Shown here piece by piece: positions 33,791 through 41,599 of a stretch of 43,865 nt of DNA. The first letter of the stretch is position 1, and every line of letters begins with the position of its first letter. The stretch is from Actinomycetota bacterium (GTDB lineage: Bacteria; Actinomycetota; Nitriliruptoria; Nitriliruptorales; Nitriliruptoraceae). The notes under the pieces are model-generated. The model was not told the DNA's origin, ran no database searches, and worked only from the letters and a program-made list of their open reading frames with translations. Both the position numbers and the translations under genes were made by a program. The stretch is from contig JAGXST010000338.1 in the NCBI GenBank assembly GCA_018335555.1, forward strand, positions 1-43,865, given 5' to 3'.

Positions 33791-34709
33791 ATGACGTCAA
33801 AGCGGATCAGCCCGGCGGTCCTCCTGAGCCTGCGGGAGGCGCTGGCGTGTGCATTCTGGTACCGCGGACAGCTGTGTTCGTTCGTGACGTCGTGCCTCGG
33901 CGACCAGGGCATCGTGGCACGCATCGACTGGAACGGGCAGTACAAGCGAGCGAGCATCGATCAGCTCGTCAGTCACCTCGCGAGCAACCAGCACCGCACG
34001 TTCGATGACCTGCTGACGCTCGTGCTCGCCACGGCAGACATCGATGATCCACAGCATCTGCGCAAGCTGGACGACGGCGAGCGCAAGTACGAGGAGGCCG
34101 TCGCTGCGCTCCGTCGGTTCAGGACCCAGGCCGAACCGCTGCGCGGTTGGCGCGACGAGCGAGAACAGGCCACGCGACGACGGGAGCAGGAACGCGAACG
34201 TAACCAGGCGCGTCGTGCACTCACCGAGCAGATGTCGAACCTACGGCAGGGGTTCCAGACGCTGGTCACGCTGCCTGCGCAGGGCCGTGGGTACGCGTTG
34301 GAGGCCTTCCTCACGCGGCTGTTCGAGGCGTTCGACATCGAGGCCAAAGGCCCGTTCCGCCTCGAGGGTGAGCAGATCGACGGCGCGTTCACCTTCCAGG
34401 GCAACGAGTTCCTGGTGGAAGCCAAGTGGCAGGATCCGTTGACTCGGCGTGCGGACCTGGATGTCTTCGCCCAGAAGATCGGCCGGAAGCTGGACAACAC
34501 GCTCGGGCTGTTCGTCTCCGTCAACGGCTACGAGCCCACCGCTGTGGCTGCCACTCGGGGGCACGGCGAACATGATCCTGATGGACGGCGGCGATCTGAT
34601 GGCGGTGCTCGACGAACGCCTGGAGCTGCCTGCGTTGTTGTTGCGCAAACGCCAGCACGCGGCACGCACCGGTGAGGTGTTCATCCCGGCGCGGCGACTG
34701 TTGAGCTGA
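33791..34709 (+). pseudogene. Mrr-like restriction endonuclease, frameshifted near the C-terminus
   Basis: Residues 1-115 are an uncharacterised helical domain (LLSLREALACAFWYRGQLCS). A charged coiled coil follows (about 120-145), then a PD-(D/E)xK nuclease core: RGYALEAFLTRLFEAFDIEA, IDGAFTFQGNEFLVEAKWQ with D197, E210 and K212, and GLFVSVNGYEP. After AVAAT the frame drifts into Arg/Gly-rich sequence ending at 34675. The next frame carries what looks like the real C-terminus, ANMILMDGGDLMAVLDERLE...TGEVFIPARRLL, ending at 34709. A one-base indel near the run of five G at about 34557 explains this. The catalytic residues precede the shift, so partial activity is possible. Confidence 0.8.
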
Positions 34710-34739
34710 CGGGGCCACCCCCGACGTGGGCCTGGCCGC

Positions 34740-35738
34740 TCAAGGGCGGTCGGATGTGTCAGCGGGCGTGTCGTCGGGTTCCCACTTGGTCTCCACAGCG
34801 AACCCGTAGAGCCGTCGTCGGTGCTCGTCGAGCTCGGCCAGCCGGCGGGCGAAGGTGTGCTCATCGACGAGGGCGAGCCCAGCCGCACGCAGTGGTGTGA
34901 GGGTCAACGGAGGTGGCGGCGTGCCGTGGGCGGGAGTGCCAGCGCGTTCGAGGAGGAGTTCGACGGCCTGGCGGACCTCGGCGAGGACGGCGGGGTGGGG
35001 CCCGTCACGGGAGCCGAGCTGGAGCAGCGTGACGGCGTCGTCGAGGACGGCGAGCTGTGCGCGCAACTCCTGCTCGGGTTCGGCGCTGTGGAAGTAGTGC
35101 AGGATCGGGTACGCCCGGTGGCGTTCGGCGGTCAGGGTGATGGCGTCGGCGAGCTGAGCCAGTCGATGCTCGAGGTAGTTCCACCCGCGGTGGTTCCAGC
35201 CGTTGAGGATCAGCGTGGGGGGGGTGGTGCCCAGACCTGCGATGCTGCTGGCTTGCTGGCGGCGTTGTGTGACGGCGCTGACCACTGGCACCAGATAGGT
35301 GATGGCCATGGTGGTCAACGCAAGGCCGGAGACGACAGCGACGACGGTGAGCAGCTGCCAGACGGGGCCGTTCGGGACGTAGTCGCCCACTCCGAGGGTG
35401 AAGACGGAGAAGCCGGCGAAGTAGGCGCGTGCCCAGCCGTCGGCAGGCACGCCCTCGGGGTCCTGGAGGACCGCCTCGGGGGAGGCGGAGAAGACCAGGG
35501 TCCAGCCGGCCCACAGGAGCCAGGTGCCCAGGGTGAGCACGGCGACGGCCGGTCCGGCGCTGGTGAGCCACCGCGAGTCGGGCCGTCGGGCCAGACGGTG
35601 GGCCGCCCGCCACCACCACCGTCCAAGCCGGGAGGTGAGCGGTCCGGCCGCCGTGGAGGCGGCGAGGGTCGTTGTGATGGCGTCGAGGGCGGCCAGCCCG
35701 ATCAGGATGGCGCCGGCGGCGGCGATAAGAACGCTCAC
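34740..35738 (-). CDS. Two-helix ion channel with atypical selectivity filter
   Basis: A 332-residue protein of the Ion_trans_2 (potassium channel pore) type. The N-terminal helix (MSVLIAAAGAILIGLAALDA), a second helix (AVAVLTLGTWLLWAGWTLVF), a pore loop (RAYFAGFSVFTLGVGDYVPN) and an inner helix (WQLLTVVAVVSGLALTTMAI) are clear. The filter reads TLGVGDY at 114-120, where potassium channels have T(V/I)GYGD, so selectivity may differ. The cytosolic half is helical with no recognised RCK domain. It lies downstream of the Csp gene, with a 20-bp perfect palindrome between. Confidence 0.82.
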   Translation of the reverse strand: MSVLIAAAGAILIGLAALDAITTTLAASTAAGPLTSRLGRWWWRAAHRLARRPDSRWLTSAGPAVAVLTLGTWLLWAGWTLVFSASPEAVLQDPEGVPADGWARAYFAGFSVFTLGVGDYVPNGPVWQLLTVVAVVSGLALTTMAITYLVPVVSAVTQRRQQASSIAGLGTTPPTLILNGWNHRGWNYLEHRLAQLADAITLTAERHRAYPILHYFHSAEPEQELRAQLAVLDDAVTLLQLGSRDGPHPAVLAEVRQAVELLLERAGTPAHGTPPPPLTLTPLRAAGLALVDEHTFARRLAELDEHRRRLYGFAVETKWEPDDTPADTSDRP

Positions 35739-35796
35739 TTCCGGCTCCCAGAACTTGCGCTGGCAGCGGGACGCGAGATCCGGTGCGCTACGGCGT

Positions 35797-35816
35797 CGTC
35801 GCGACCGGTCGCGACG
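35797..35816. promoter_or_regulatory. 20-bp perfect palindrome
   Basis: CGTCGCGACC joined to its own complement. It lies between the Csp stop and the channel start on the minus strand, and could be an operator for the channel gene or a GC-rich terminator stem for Csp. Flanking GGCGT and CGCCC partly extend the symmetry. Confidence 0.5.
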
Positions 35817-35856
35817 CCCGTCGTGGACGCCGCGGTCACGGTCCGGGGCGGGCGGG

Positions 35857-36255
35857 TCAGCTCAGCTGCTGCAGCGCCTGGCTGCAGACCTCGGCGCAGC
35901 GACGGCACGCTTCGGCGCAGATGCGGCAGTGCTCGTGCATCTGGGCGTGCTGGTCGCACTCGTCGGCGCAGGCCCGACAGGCGACCTCGCACGCGTTCAG
36001 TAGGGACCGCAGCGTCTCGCTGTCGCTGTCGGTGAGACGGGAGGCGATGCGGGCGCCGGCGAGGCACACGTCGGCGCAGTCCTGGTTGAGGCGGATGCAG
36101 CGTCGTAGGTCGGCGACCATGTCCTCGGCGAGGCAGGCGTCGGCGCAGCTGGTGCAGGCTTGGGCGCAGTCGAGGAGGCTCTCGATGACCTCGGTGAGGT
36201 GGGTGGTGTCGACGTCGCCGCGTGGGTGGGTCTGCAGGATCTGCTCGGTGTGCAT
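35857..36255 (-). CDS. Four-helix-bundle copper-storage-type protein (Csp/DUF326)
   Basis: A 132-residue protein with 16 Cys spaced mostly as CxxC and CxxxC along predicted helices: DCAQACTSCADAC, RRCIRLNQDCADVC, NACEVACRACADEC and HCRICAEACRRCAEVC. Csp proteins form four-helix bundles whose core binds many Cu(I) ions. There is no signal peptide, so it is of the cytosolic Csp3 kind. It is preceded by an 18-bp TACGACG dyad (36302-36319). It probably buffers copper alongside the DUF305 and cupredoxin proteins. Confidence 0.9.
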   Translation of the reverse strand: MHTEQILQTHPRGDVDTTHLTEVIESLLDCAQACTSCADACLAEDMVADLRRCIRLNQDCADVCLAGARIASRLTDSDSETLRSLLNACEVACRACADECDQHAQMHEHCRICAEACRRCAEVCSQALQQLS

Positions 36256-36300
36256 GGTGTCGCTCCTTGGGTCGGGACGTCCCCATGCTGTCGGCGCGTC

Positions 36301-36320
36301 CTACGACGTGCACGTCGCAG
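36301..36320. promoter_or_regulatory. Inverted repeat CTACGACG-TGCA-CGTCGCAG
   Basis: Arms match at 7 of 8 positions around the self-complementary TGCA. It is 46 nt upstream of the Csp start and matches the 18-bp dyad at 32271-32288. Confidence 0.55.
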
Positions 36321-36360
36321 CTCGGTACGTTCGGGCGGGGCCGAGCGGGGCCGGCCCTGG

Positions 36361-36392
36361 TGGGGCGGGCCGCGGTGTGCGGTCCCGCCCCA
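36361..36392 (-). terminator. Rho-independent-like terminator after the DUF305 gene
   Basis: Arms TGGGGCGGG and CCCGCCCCA are perfect, with an inner CCGC/GCGG pair. It begins 10 nt past the DUF305 stop on the minus strand. No T-tract is obvious. Confidence 0.65.
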
Positions 36393-36401
36393 TCTCTTGG
36401 G

Positions 36402-37046
36402 TCAGACGAGCTCCCACTCCTCGAGCCACTGCTGCATCTGGTCGATCTCGGCCTCCTGCGCGTCGATCACGAGCTGGGCGAGGCCGGCGACCTCCTCGTC
36501 CTGGCCCTCGGCGAGGACCTGCTCGGCCATGTCGATGGCGCCCTGGTGGTGTTCGATCATCGCCTCCATGAAGCGGCGGTCGAACTCGTCACCTTCGAGC
36601 TGGCGCAGCTCCTCCATCTCCCCTTCCTCCATCATCCCCATGTCGCCGTGGTCCATGTCGCCCATGTCGTCCATGGCCATGTCGTCGGCGTCCATGCGGT
36701 CGAGCATCCCGCGTAGGAGGGAGATCTCCTCGTCCTGAACGTCGATGATCTCGTTGGCGAGATCGATCGGTTCCTGACGTTCGGTGCGGCCCTCGACGAG
36801 TTCCGCCATCTCGATGGCGCCCTCGTGGTGCGGGATCATGCCTTGGACGAACTGGATGTCGGCCGCGTTGGCCTCGCCGTCAGCGGCGGCTTCGTCGTCA
36901 GGTTCTACGACGTCGGGGTCCTCGGCGGGCGGCTCGTCCATGGGCATGTCCATGGTGGGGTCGTCGCCTTGGCCGCAGGCGGCCAGGACGACCGAGAGCG
37001 CCGCGGCGGCGGCGATGGCCCGGAGTGGCTTGCGGGTGGTACGCAC
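36402..37046 (-). CDS. DUF305 lipoprotein
   Basis: A 214-residue exported lipoprotein with lipobox LAACGQG and an acidic, Met-rich linker. It has two copies of the DUF305 signature: FVQGMIPHHEGAIEMAELVE and FMEAMIEHHQGAIDMAEQVL. Between them a His/Met/Asp-rich stretch (MDADDMAMDDMGDMDHGDMG) looks able to bind copper. DUF305 proteins are ferritin-like helical bundles linked to metal handling, but their activity is not settled. It is divergent from the BNR lipoprotein gene. A strong hairpin at 37130-37163 lies in its upstream region and a terminator lies just after it. Confidence 0.9.
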   Translation of the reverse strand: MRTTRKPLRAIAAAAALSVVLAACGQGDDPTMDMPMDEPPAEDPDVVEPDDEAAADGEANAADIQFVQGMIPHHEGAIEMAELVEGRTERQEPIDLANEIIDVQDEEISLLRGMLDRMDADDMAMDDMGDMDHGDMGMMEEGEMEELRQLEGDEFDRRFMEAMIEHHQGAIDMAEQVLAEGQDEEVAGLAQLVIDAQEAEIDQMQQWLEEWELV

Positions 37047-37129
37047 ACTCGCTCCTTGGTGTCTTCGGTTCGGGAGTCGGCGAGCCCAGGGCGGTCACAG
37101 GTCGGCCTGTGCTCGAGATGATGAAGCCG

Positions 37130-37163
37130 CCGGTCCCCGACCGCGGGAGAGGTCGGGGACCGG
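37130..37163. promoter_or_regulatory. Strong 13-bp hairpin in a divergent intergenic region
   Basis: Perfect arms CCGGTCCCCGACC and GGTCGGGGACCGG around an 8-nt loop. Terminators are not expected upstream of two divergent genes, so it may act as an attenuator in the DUF305 leader, or terminate a gene now lost. Confidence 0.55.
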
Positions 37164-37196
37164 GGTGGGCGCAGCAGGGGGAACCGCGCCTTGCTC

Positions 37197-37213
37197 CTAC
37201 GATACCGTCGTAG
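37197..37213. promoter_or_regulatory. Inverted repeat CTACGA-N5-TCGTAG
   Basis: Perfect 6-bp arms around TACCG, 38 nt before the BNR lipoprotein start. The 15-bp core resembles the dyad overlapping the ccmA promoter. Could control both divergent genes. Confidence 0.6.
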
Positions 37214-37251
37214 TTGACGGGCAGCGAACCGTACATCGAGGAGGTGGACCG

Positions 37252-38169
37252 ATGTCCCGTGGGGCCGGATGGCAGCGTCCGAACGATGCGCGAGGTCGCG
37301 GGTTGGCCACACCGTTTCGTCTGCTCGCGGCCCTACTGGGCGCCGGCCTGCTCTCGGCCGGCTGCAGCGAGACGGACGCGTCGATCGCCGACGCGGGTGA
37401 TCCTGGGGTGGTGCACGTTCACGGGCTGGCCGTCGACCCCGATGATGCCACGGTCGTGCTGGCCGCCACCCACACGGGACTGTTCCGGGTGCAGGACGGG
37501 GCCGCGCAGCGGGTCGGCGAGGGATGGCACGACCTGATGGGTTTCACGGTCGCGCCCGACGGCACGTTCTACGCCAGTGGCCACCCGGACCTGCAGACCG
37601 AGGAGCTGCGCGACGCCGAGGGCGACCCGCACCTGGGGTTGGTGCGCTCGGACGACGGCGGCCAGACGTGGCAGCCCGTGTCGTTGCTGGGCGAGGTCGA
37701 CTTCCACGCGCTGGCCTTGGCCGGCGGAACGCTCGTCGGCGCCGATGCCACCACCGGTCGGGTCCTGGCGAGCGATGACGGGGGTGAGAGTTGGCAGGAA
37801 CGCGGCCGGATGCCGCTGGTCGCGCTGGCTGCACATCTGTCCGATGCGCAGCTGCTGGTGGGTTCGTCGGGCGATGAGCTGGTGCGCAGCGAGGACGGGG
37901 GGAGCACCTGGCGCCAACTGGCCGAGCTGGAGCCGGGTTACTTGACCGCGGACGGGACCGGCTTCGTGGTCGCCCAGGCGCAGGGCCAGGTCGCAGTCAG
38001 CGAGGACGGGCTCGACTGGCGGACCGTGGGCACGCTGCCGGGTCCGCCCGAAGCGCTGGCGAGCGGCCCCGCCGGTGCGCTGCTGGCCGCGGTGACCGAT
38101 GTGGGGTTGCTGCGTTCGGACGACGGCGGGGGTTCGTGGCAGCTGGTCTACGACGCGAGCGGGGCGTGA
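37252..38169 (+). CDS. BNR-repeat lipoprotein (F510_1955-like)
   Basis: A 305-residue exported protein with lipobox LLSAGCSET. It folds as a beta propeller: repeats of the type SDDGGQTWQPV, SDDGGESWQE, SEDGGSTWRQL, SEDGLDWRTVG and SDDGGGSWQLV are BNR/Asp-box motifs. The N-terminal VVHVHGLAVDPDD is typical of proteins labelled F510_1955 family glycosylhydrolase; no hydrolase active site is evident, so that label may mislead. The ATG at 37252 has GAGGAGGT upstream. A CcdA-like gene follows after 19 nt and probably shares its mRNA. Proteins of this type recur near copper and redox genes, which fits a structural or sensing role outside the membrane. Confidence 0.85.
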   Translation: MSRGAGWQRPNDARGRGLATPFRLLAALLGAGLLSAGCSETDASIADAGDPGVVHVHGLAVDPDDATVVLAATHTGLFRVQDGAAQRVGEGWHDLMGFTVAPDGTFYASGHPDLQTEELRDAEGDPHLGLVRSDDGGQTWQPVSLLGEVDFHALALAGGTLVGADATTGRVLASDDGGESWQERGRMPLVALAAHLSDAQLLVGSSGDELVRSEDGGSTWRQLAELEPGYLTADGTGFVVAQAQGQVAVSEDGLDWRTVGTLPGPPEALASGPAGALLAAVTDVGLLRSDDGGGSWQLVYDASGA

Positions 38170-38188
38170 GCGAACGGGAGCCAGCACG

Positions 38189-38920
38189 GTGAGCGAACTG
38201 CTGTTGCGTGCGTTCGAGTCGGCCGCACCCGGACCGCTGCTCGGGTTGCTGGTGGGCGCGCTGCTGGGGCTCTCGCCGTTGGCGTTGCCGAGCATCACCG
38301 CGGTGATGGCCACGGCGGGATCGCACACCGTCCCGGCTGGGCCGGGTCACCGCTCGCGCTCGCTGTTGGGCGTGGTCCCGGCCATCGTGGCGTTCACGGC
38401 GGGCCTCAACGGCGTGCTGGGGCTGGCGGGCTACGCGTTCGTGTCGGTCACGGTGCTGCTTGCCCGGGGAGCGGTGGCGATGTACATGGTGGCGGCGGCC
38501 ATGCTTGTGGGCGGCGGTTTCCTGCTGACGCGGCGAGTCAGCGCCTGCGCGCGGCTGCGTTCGCTACCGCTGTCGCCCGGGGCCGCGTTCGTGTACGGGA
38601 TCGGGTTCTCGGTGGGTGGGTGCCCGGGGTGCGGCCCGGTGGCGCTGGGCGTGGGCAGCGCGGCGGCGGCGCTCGGGGGCCCGCTCATCGGGCTGTTGAC
38701 CCTGGTGGCGTTCCTGCTGGGGCACGCGGCGGTCCTGGTGGCAGCCGCGGCGCTGGGGCGCCGGTTGGCGTTCCCGGCCTCGGCGACGGCCTGGCTGCGC
38801 CTGGACCGGGTCGTTGGGGCCCTGCTGGTGCTGGCCGGCACCTACTACCTGTGGCAGGTCCTGTCCGGCGAGGTCACCACGTTGCTGCCAGGCGAGCCGG
38901 GCAGCGGTGTCCTGCCGTGA
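38189..38920 (+). CDS. CcdA-like membrane protein
   Basis: A 243-residue protein from a GTG at 38189, with about six membrane helices. SVGGCPGCGPVALGVGSAAA (about residues 143-162) carries a CPGC pair in a helix, typical of the CcdA/DsbD-beta branch. RRVSACARL adds another Cys. The N-terminal half has GLLVGALLGLSPLALPSITA, where the first redox Cys of CcdA would be expected, but has no Cys there. It lies 19 nt after the BNR lipoprotein gene and just before ccmA, so it may supply reductant for haem attachment or export a metal or thiol. Confidence 0.75.
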   Translation: MSELLLRAFESAAPGPLLGLLVGALLGLSPLALPSITAVMATAGSHTVPAGPGHRSRSLLGVVPAIVAFTAGLNGVLGLAGYAFVSVTVLLARGAVAMYMVAAAMLVGGGFLLTRRVSACARLRSLPLSPGAAFVYGIGFSVGGCPGCGPVALGVGSAAAALGGPLIGLLTLVAFLLGHAAVLVAAAALGRRLAFPASATAWLRLDRVVGALLVLAGTYYLWQVLSGEVTTLLPGEPGSGVLP

Positions 38921-38951
38921 TCCGGCGGTTCGCGGCCGTCGTGCTCCCCTC

Positions 38952-38968
38952 TATACTATGCCTTCGTA
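38952..38968 (+). promoter_or_regulatory. ccm operon promoter with overlapping dyad
   Basis: TATACT at 38952-38957 is a good -10 element 37 nt before the ccmA ATG. It overlaps TACTATGCCTTCGTA (38954-38968), which matches the dyad at 37198-37212 at 12 of 15 positions. A repressor bound here would block transcription. Confidence 0.5.
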
Positions 38969-38994
38969 ATACCAACCCGACGTCGTGAGGCAAC

Positions 38995-39666
38995 ATGCTC
39001 GTGCGCGCCCGGACGCCGGTCTCCGCCGCGGAGGGGATCGTGCTCGATGAGCGCCTCGAGCTGCGGGCTGACCGCCTGCTCGCTGGTGGCCAGGCGGTGC
39101 TGCGCGAGGTGGACGTAGCCGCCGGCTGCGGTGAGGTCATCGGCGTCGCCGGCCCCAACGGGGCCGGCAAGTCGACGCTGTTGCGGGCGCTGGCTGGCCT
39201 GCCCTGTGGCCAGGAGGTCTCGCGCGAGGTGCCGCGCCCGGTCGGCCGTTGTGGGGTCGCCCTGATCGGGCACGACCCGGCGCTGCACCCGCAGCTGACC
39301 CTCGCCGAGAACCTCGATCTGGCTGTGGCGCTCGCCGCCGGCACGCGCGGCTCGGTGCCTGACGCGTTGCGCCGCGTGGGGCTTCAGGCCGCAGCTGGAC
39401 GCCCGGCGGGAGCATGCTCGGCGGGGATGCTGCGTCGTGCCGGTCTGGCCCGGGCGTGGGCGTGCCGGCCGGGGCTGTTGCTCCTCGACGAGCCGACCGC
39501 CGGTCTGGACGGCGCGTCGCGGACCCTGCCGGCCGACCTGGCCCGGGAGACAGCCCGTGCCGGCGGGATCGTGTTCGTGGCGACCCACGAGCGGCAGGCG
39601 TTCGAAGCGGTTGCCCACCGCTGGTTGCAGGTCGCCGGCGGCCGCGTGCGCGAGGAGCGACCGTGA
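38995..39666 (+). CDS. ccmA: Haem exporter ATPase CcmA
   Basis: A 223-residue ABC ATPase that, with CcmB, drives release of holo-CcmE from CcmCDE in System I cytochrome c maturation. Walker A is GPNGAGKST (53-61), Walker B LLLLDEPTAGLDG, the switch His is in FVATHERQAF, and the signature reads CSAGMLRRAGLAR instead of LSSGQ. It acts on the cytoplasmic side. The stop overlaps the GTG of ccmB. It is the first gene of the ccm operon, behind the TATACT promoter. Confidence 0.9.
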   Translation: MLVRARTPVSAAEGIVLDERLELRADRLLAGGQAVLREVDVAAGCGEVIGVAGPNGAGKSTLLRALAGLPCGQEVSREVPRPVGRCGVALIGHDPALHPQLTLAENLDLAVALAAGTRGSVPDALRRVGLQAAAGRPAGACSAGMLRRAGLARAWACRPGLLLLDEPTAGLDGASRTLPADLARETARAGGIVFVATHERQAFEAVAHRWLQVAGGRVREERP

Positions 39667-40325
39667 GCGGGGGCCAGGTGGCGGCGCTGGTGCGAGCGGA
39701 ACTGCGGCTGGAGACCCGGACCGGGGATGTGCTGCGTGGGGTCGCTCCCTACGCGGTGGCGGCGCTGGTGGTCCTGGCCTTGAGCGTCGATGCGGACACG
39801 AGGTTGCTGCGCCAGATCGGGCTGGGCGCCGGCGGGGCGGTGCTGCTGCTGTTCGGGGCCCAGTCGGCTGCGCGACGGGGGCTGCTCGACACCGACGCGG
39901 TGCGGACGTTGTGCGCGGTCAGCGGGGTGGCGCCTGGCACGGTCCTGCTGGCCCGGGTGGTGACGACGGCCGCCATGCTGTTCGCCCTGACCGCGGTGGT
40001 GGTGCCGGTCACCGTCGTGCTGTTCGACCTGACCCCGGTGGGCGGGTGGTGGCTGGCGGCCACGACGGTGCTGGCGCTGGTCGGGTTGGCCACGTTGACG
40101 GCGCTGGCGGCGACGCTGGTGGCGGCGACGAGCGTACGGGCGGTCGTAGCGCCGCTGCTGGTGGTCCCGCTGAGCGTCCCGCTGCTGCTGGCGGTGATCC
40201 AGATCCCCGCGACGGTGACCTACGGCAGCACGCCGCTGTCGTGGCTGCTGCTGGCCGCCCTGGTCGATCTCGTGCTGGTGACCAGCGCGGTGACGCTGGC
40301 TCCGTGGCTGGAAGGCGTTCGATGA
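39663..40325 (+). CDS. ccmB: Haem exporter membrane subunit CcmB
   Basis: A 220-residue protein with six hydrophobic segments, starting from a GTG overlapping the ccmA stop. Family segments include VAALVRAELRLETRTGD at the start, VVVPVTVVLFDLTPVGGWWL and VRAVVAPLLVVPLSVPLLLA. It pairs with CcmA in the CcmABCD complex. The stop and the ccmC start share ATGA. Confidence 0.88.
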   Translation: MSGGQVAALVRAELRLETRTGDVLRGVAPYAVAALVVLALSVDADTRLLRQIGLGAGGAVLLLFGAQSAARRGLLDTDAVRTLCAVSGVAPGTVLLARVVTTAAMLFALTAVVVPVTVVLFDLTPVGGWWLAATTVLALVGLATLTALAATLVAATSVRAVVAPLLVVPLSVPLLLAVIQIPATVTYGSTPLSWLLLAALVDLVLVTSAVTLAPWLEGVR

Positions 40326-41047
40326 CCCGCTACCGCTCGACCGATCTCGTGGCGTTGGCGTTGCTCGGCGCCGGGTTCGTGGCGATCCTGCTCGCCCCCA
40401 CCGACGGGCTGCAAGGAGTTCTGCAGCGGCTGATGTACGCCCACGTGCCCGCCGCCTGGTTGGCCTACCTGGCGTTCGCGCTGACGCTGATCGCCAGCAT
40501 CGGGTGGCTGCGGACCCGCCACGACCGCTGGGATCACCTGGCGGTCGGGGCGGTCGAGGTCGGGGTGTTCTTCACGGGTCTGGCGCTGGTGCTGGGCTCG
40601 GTGTGGGGCAAGCCTGTGTGGGGGGTGTGGTGGACCTGGGACGCGCGGCTGGTGACCACCGCGCTGCTGTTCCTGGTGTACAGCGGCTACCTGGCGCTGC
40701 GACGCGGGATCGATGATCCGCGGGTGCGAGCCGACCGGGCGGCGGTGCTCGGCATCGTCGCGTTCGTGCAGGTCCCGATCGTGCACTTCAGCGTGGTGTG
40801 GTGGCGCACGCTGCACCAGCCACCGACGGTGCTGCGCCCGGGCGATCCGACCATGGATCACACGATGCTGGCGGTGCTGCTGCTCAACGTGGTGGCCTAC
40901 TCGGCGGTGTTCGTGACCCTGCTGCGGCGCCGCATGGATCTGGCCCGCGGCGAACGGGCGCTCGAACAGGGCCGGCTGGCGCCGGACGCTCCGGTGGCCG
41001 GGGACGCGGTCGTGGCACCGCTGCCCGAAGGAGGCGAACGTGGCTGA
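40322..41047 (+). CDS. ccmC: Haem handling protein CcmC
   Basis: A 241-residue, six-helix protein that loads haem onto CcmE. The tryptophan-rich motif WGVWWTWDARL (about residues 99-109) is diagnostic, with His residues on either side (YAHVPAAW near 40, VHFSVVWWRTLH near 155) expected to hold haem from outside. It has a longer C-terminal cytoplasmic tail (ERALEQGRLAPDAPVAGDAV) than many family members. It is translationally coupled to ccmB by ATGA and overlaps ccmD. Confidence 0.92.
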   Translation: MTRYRSTDLVALALLGAGFVAILLAPTDGLQGVLQRLMYAHVPAAWLAYLAFALTLIASIGWLRTRHDRWDHLAVGAVEVGVFFTGLALVLGSVWGKPVWGVWWTWDARLVTTALLFLVYSGYLALRRGIDDPRVRADRAAVLGIVAFVQVPIVHFSVVWWRTLHQPPTVLRPGDPTMDHTMLAVLLLNVVAYSAVFVTLLRRRMDLARGERALEQGRLAPDAPVAGDAVVAPLPEGGERG

Positions 41048-41156
41048 CCTGGCGTGGGTCGTGCTCGGTCTCACCATCGCCTACGGCGCGATGGCGGGCT
41101 ACCTGGTCAGCCTCGAACTGCGGCGCCGGCGGCTCGAGCGCACGGAGGGACGCTGA
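41040..41156 (+). CDS. ccmD: Small membrane subunit CcmD
   Basis: A 38-residue protein with one membrane helix and a basic cytosolic tail: VADLAWVVLGLTIAYGAMAG then YLVSLELRRRRLERTEG. Size, single helix, charge pattern and place between ccmC and ccmE identify it as CcmD, which helps release CcmE from CcmC. The GTG at 41040 has GGAGG upstream and overlaps the end of ccmC; the stop overlaps the ccmE ATG. Confidence 0.85.
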   Translation: MADLAWVVLGLTIAYGAMAGYLVSLELRRRRLERTEGR

Positions 41157-41599
41157 TGCGGCTGCGTCCGCTACTGCTGCCGCTGTCGGGCATCGTGGCG
41201 TTGGCGGTCGGGCTGGTGACCGTCGGCGACCTCAACGGCAACCTCGTCTACTACCTCACCCCCGACGAGGCGGTGGAACGCCGCGCCGAGTTCCCCGAGG
41301 ACCGCCGCTTCCGGCTCGCCGGCGAGGTCGGTGGCGAGGAGGTCCGTCGCTCCGAGCACGGCGCGTCGTTCACGGTGGCCGGGAGCGACGTCGAGGTGGC
41401 GGTGGTCCACGCCGGGGTGGTCCCCCACCTGTTCCAGGCGGGGATCCCGGTGGTGGTGGAGGGGGCCTGGCGGGGCGAGGTGTTCCGCTCCGACACGATG
41501 CTGATCAAGCACGACGAGGAGTACTACCCGGCCGACGAGGCCGACGACGCGCTGGCGGGTCCGGCGGACAGCGGTACCGACCGTGCGGCAGGCCCGTGA
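41156..41599 (+). CDS. ccmE: Haem chaperone CcmE
   Basis: A 147-residue membrane-anchored OB-fold protein that carries haem through a covalent bond to a His. After the anchor (LLLPLSGIVALAVGLVTVGD), the domain has NLVYYLTPDEAV, RFRLAGEVGGEEVRR, GIPVVVEGAW and the haem site IKHDEEYYP with His119 and Tyr123, equivalent to the HxxxY form (His, not Cys). The tail is short and lacks the usual His-rich end. Confidence 0.93.
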   Translation: MRLRPLLLPLSGIVALAVGLVTVGDLNGNLVYYLTPDEAVERRAEFPEDRRFRLAGEVGGEEVRRSEHGASFTVAGSDVEVAVVHAGVVPHLFQAGIPVVVEGAWRGEVFRSDTMLIKHDEEYYPADEADDALAGPADSGTDRAAGP

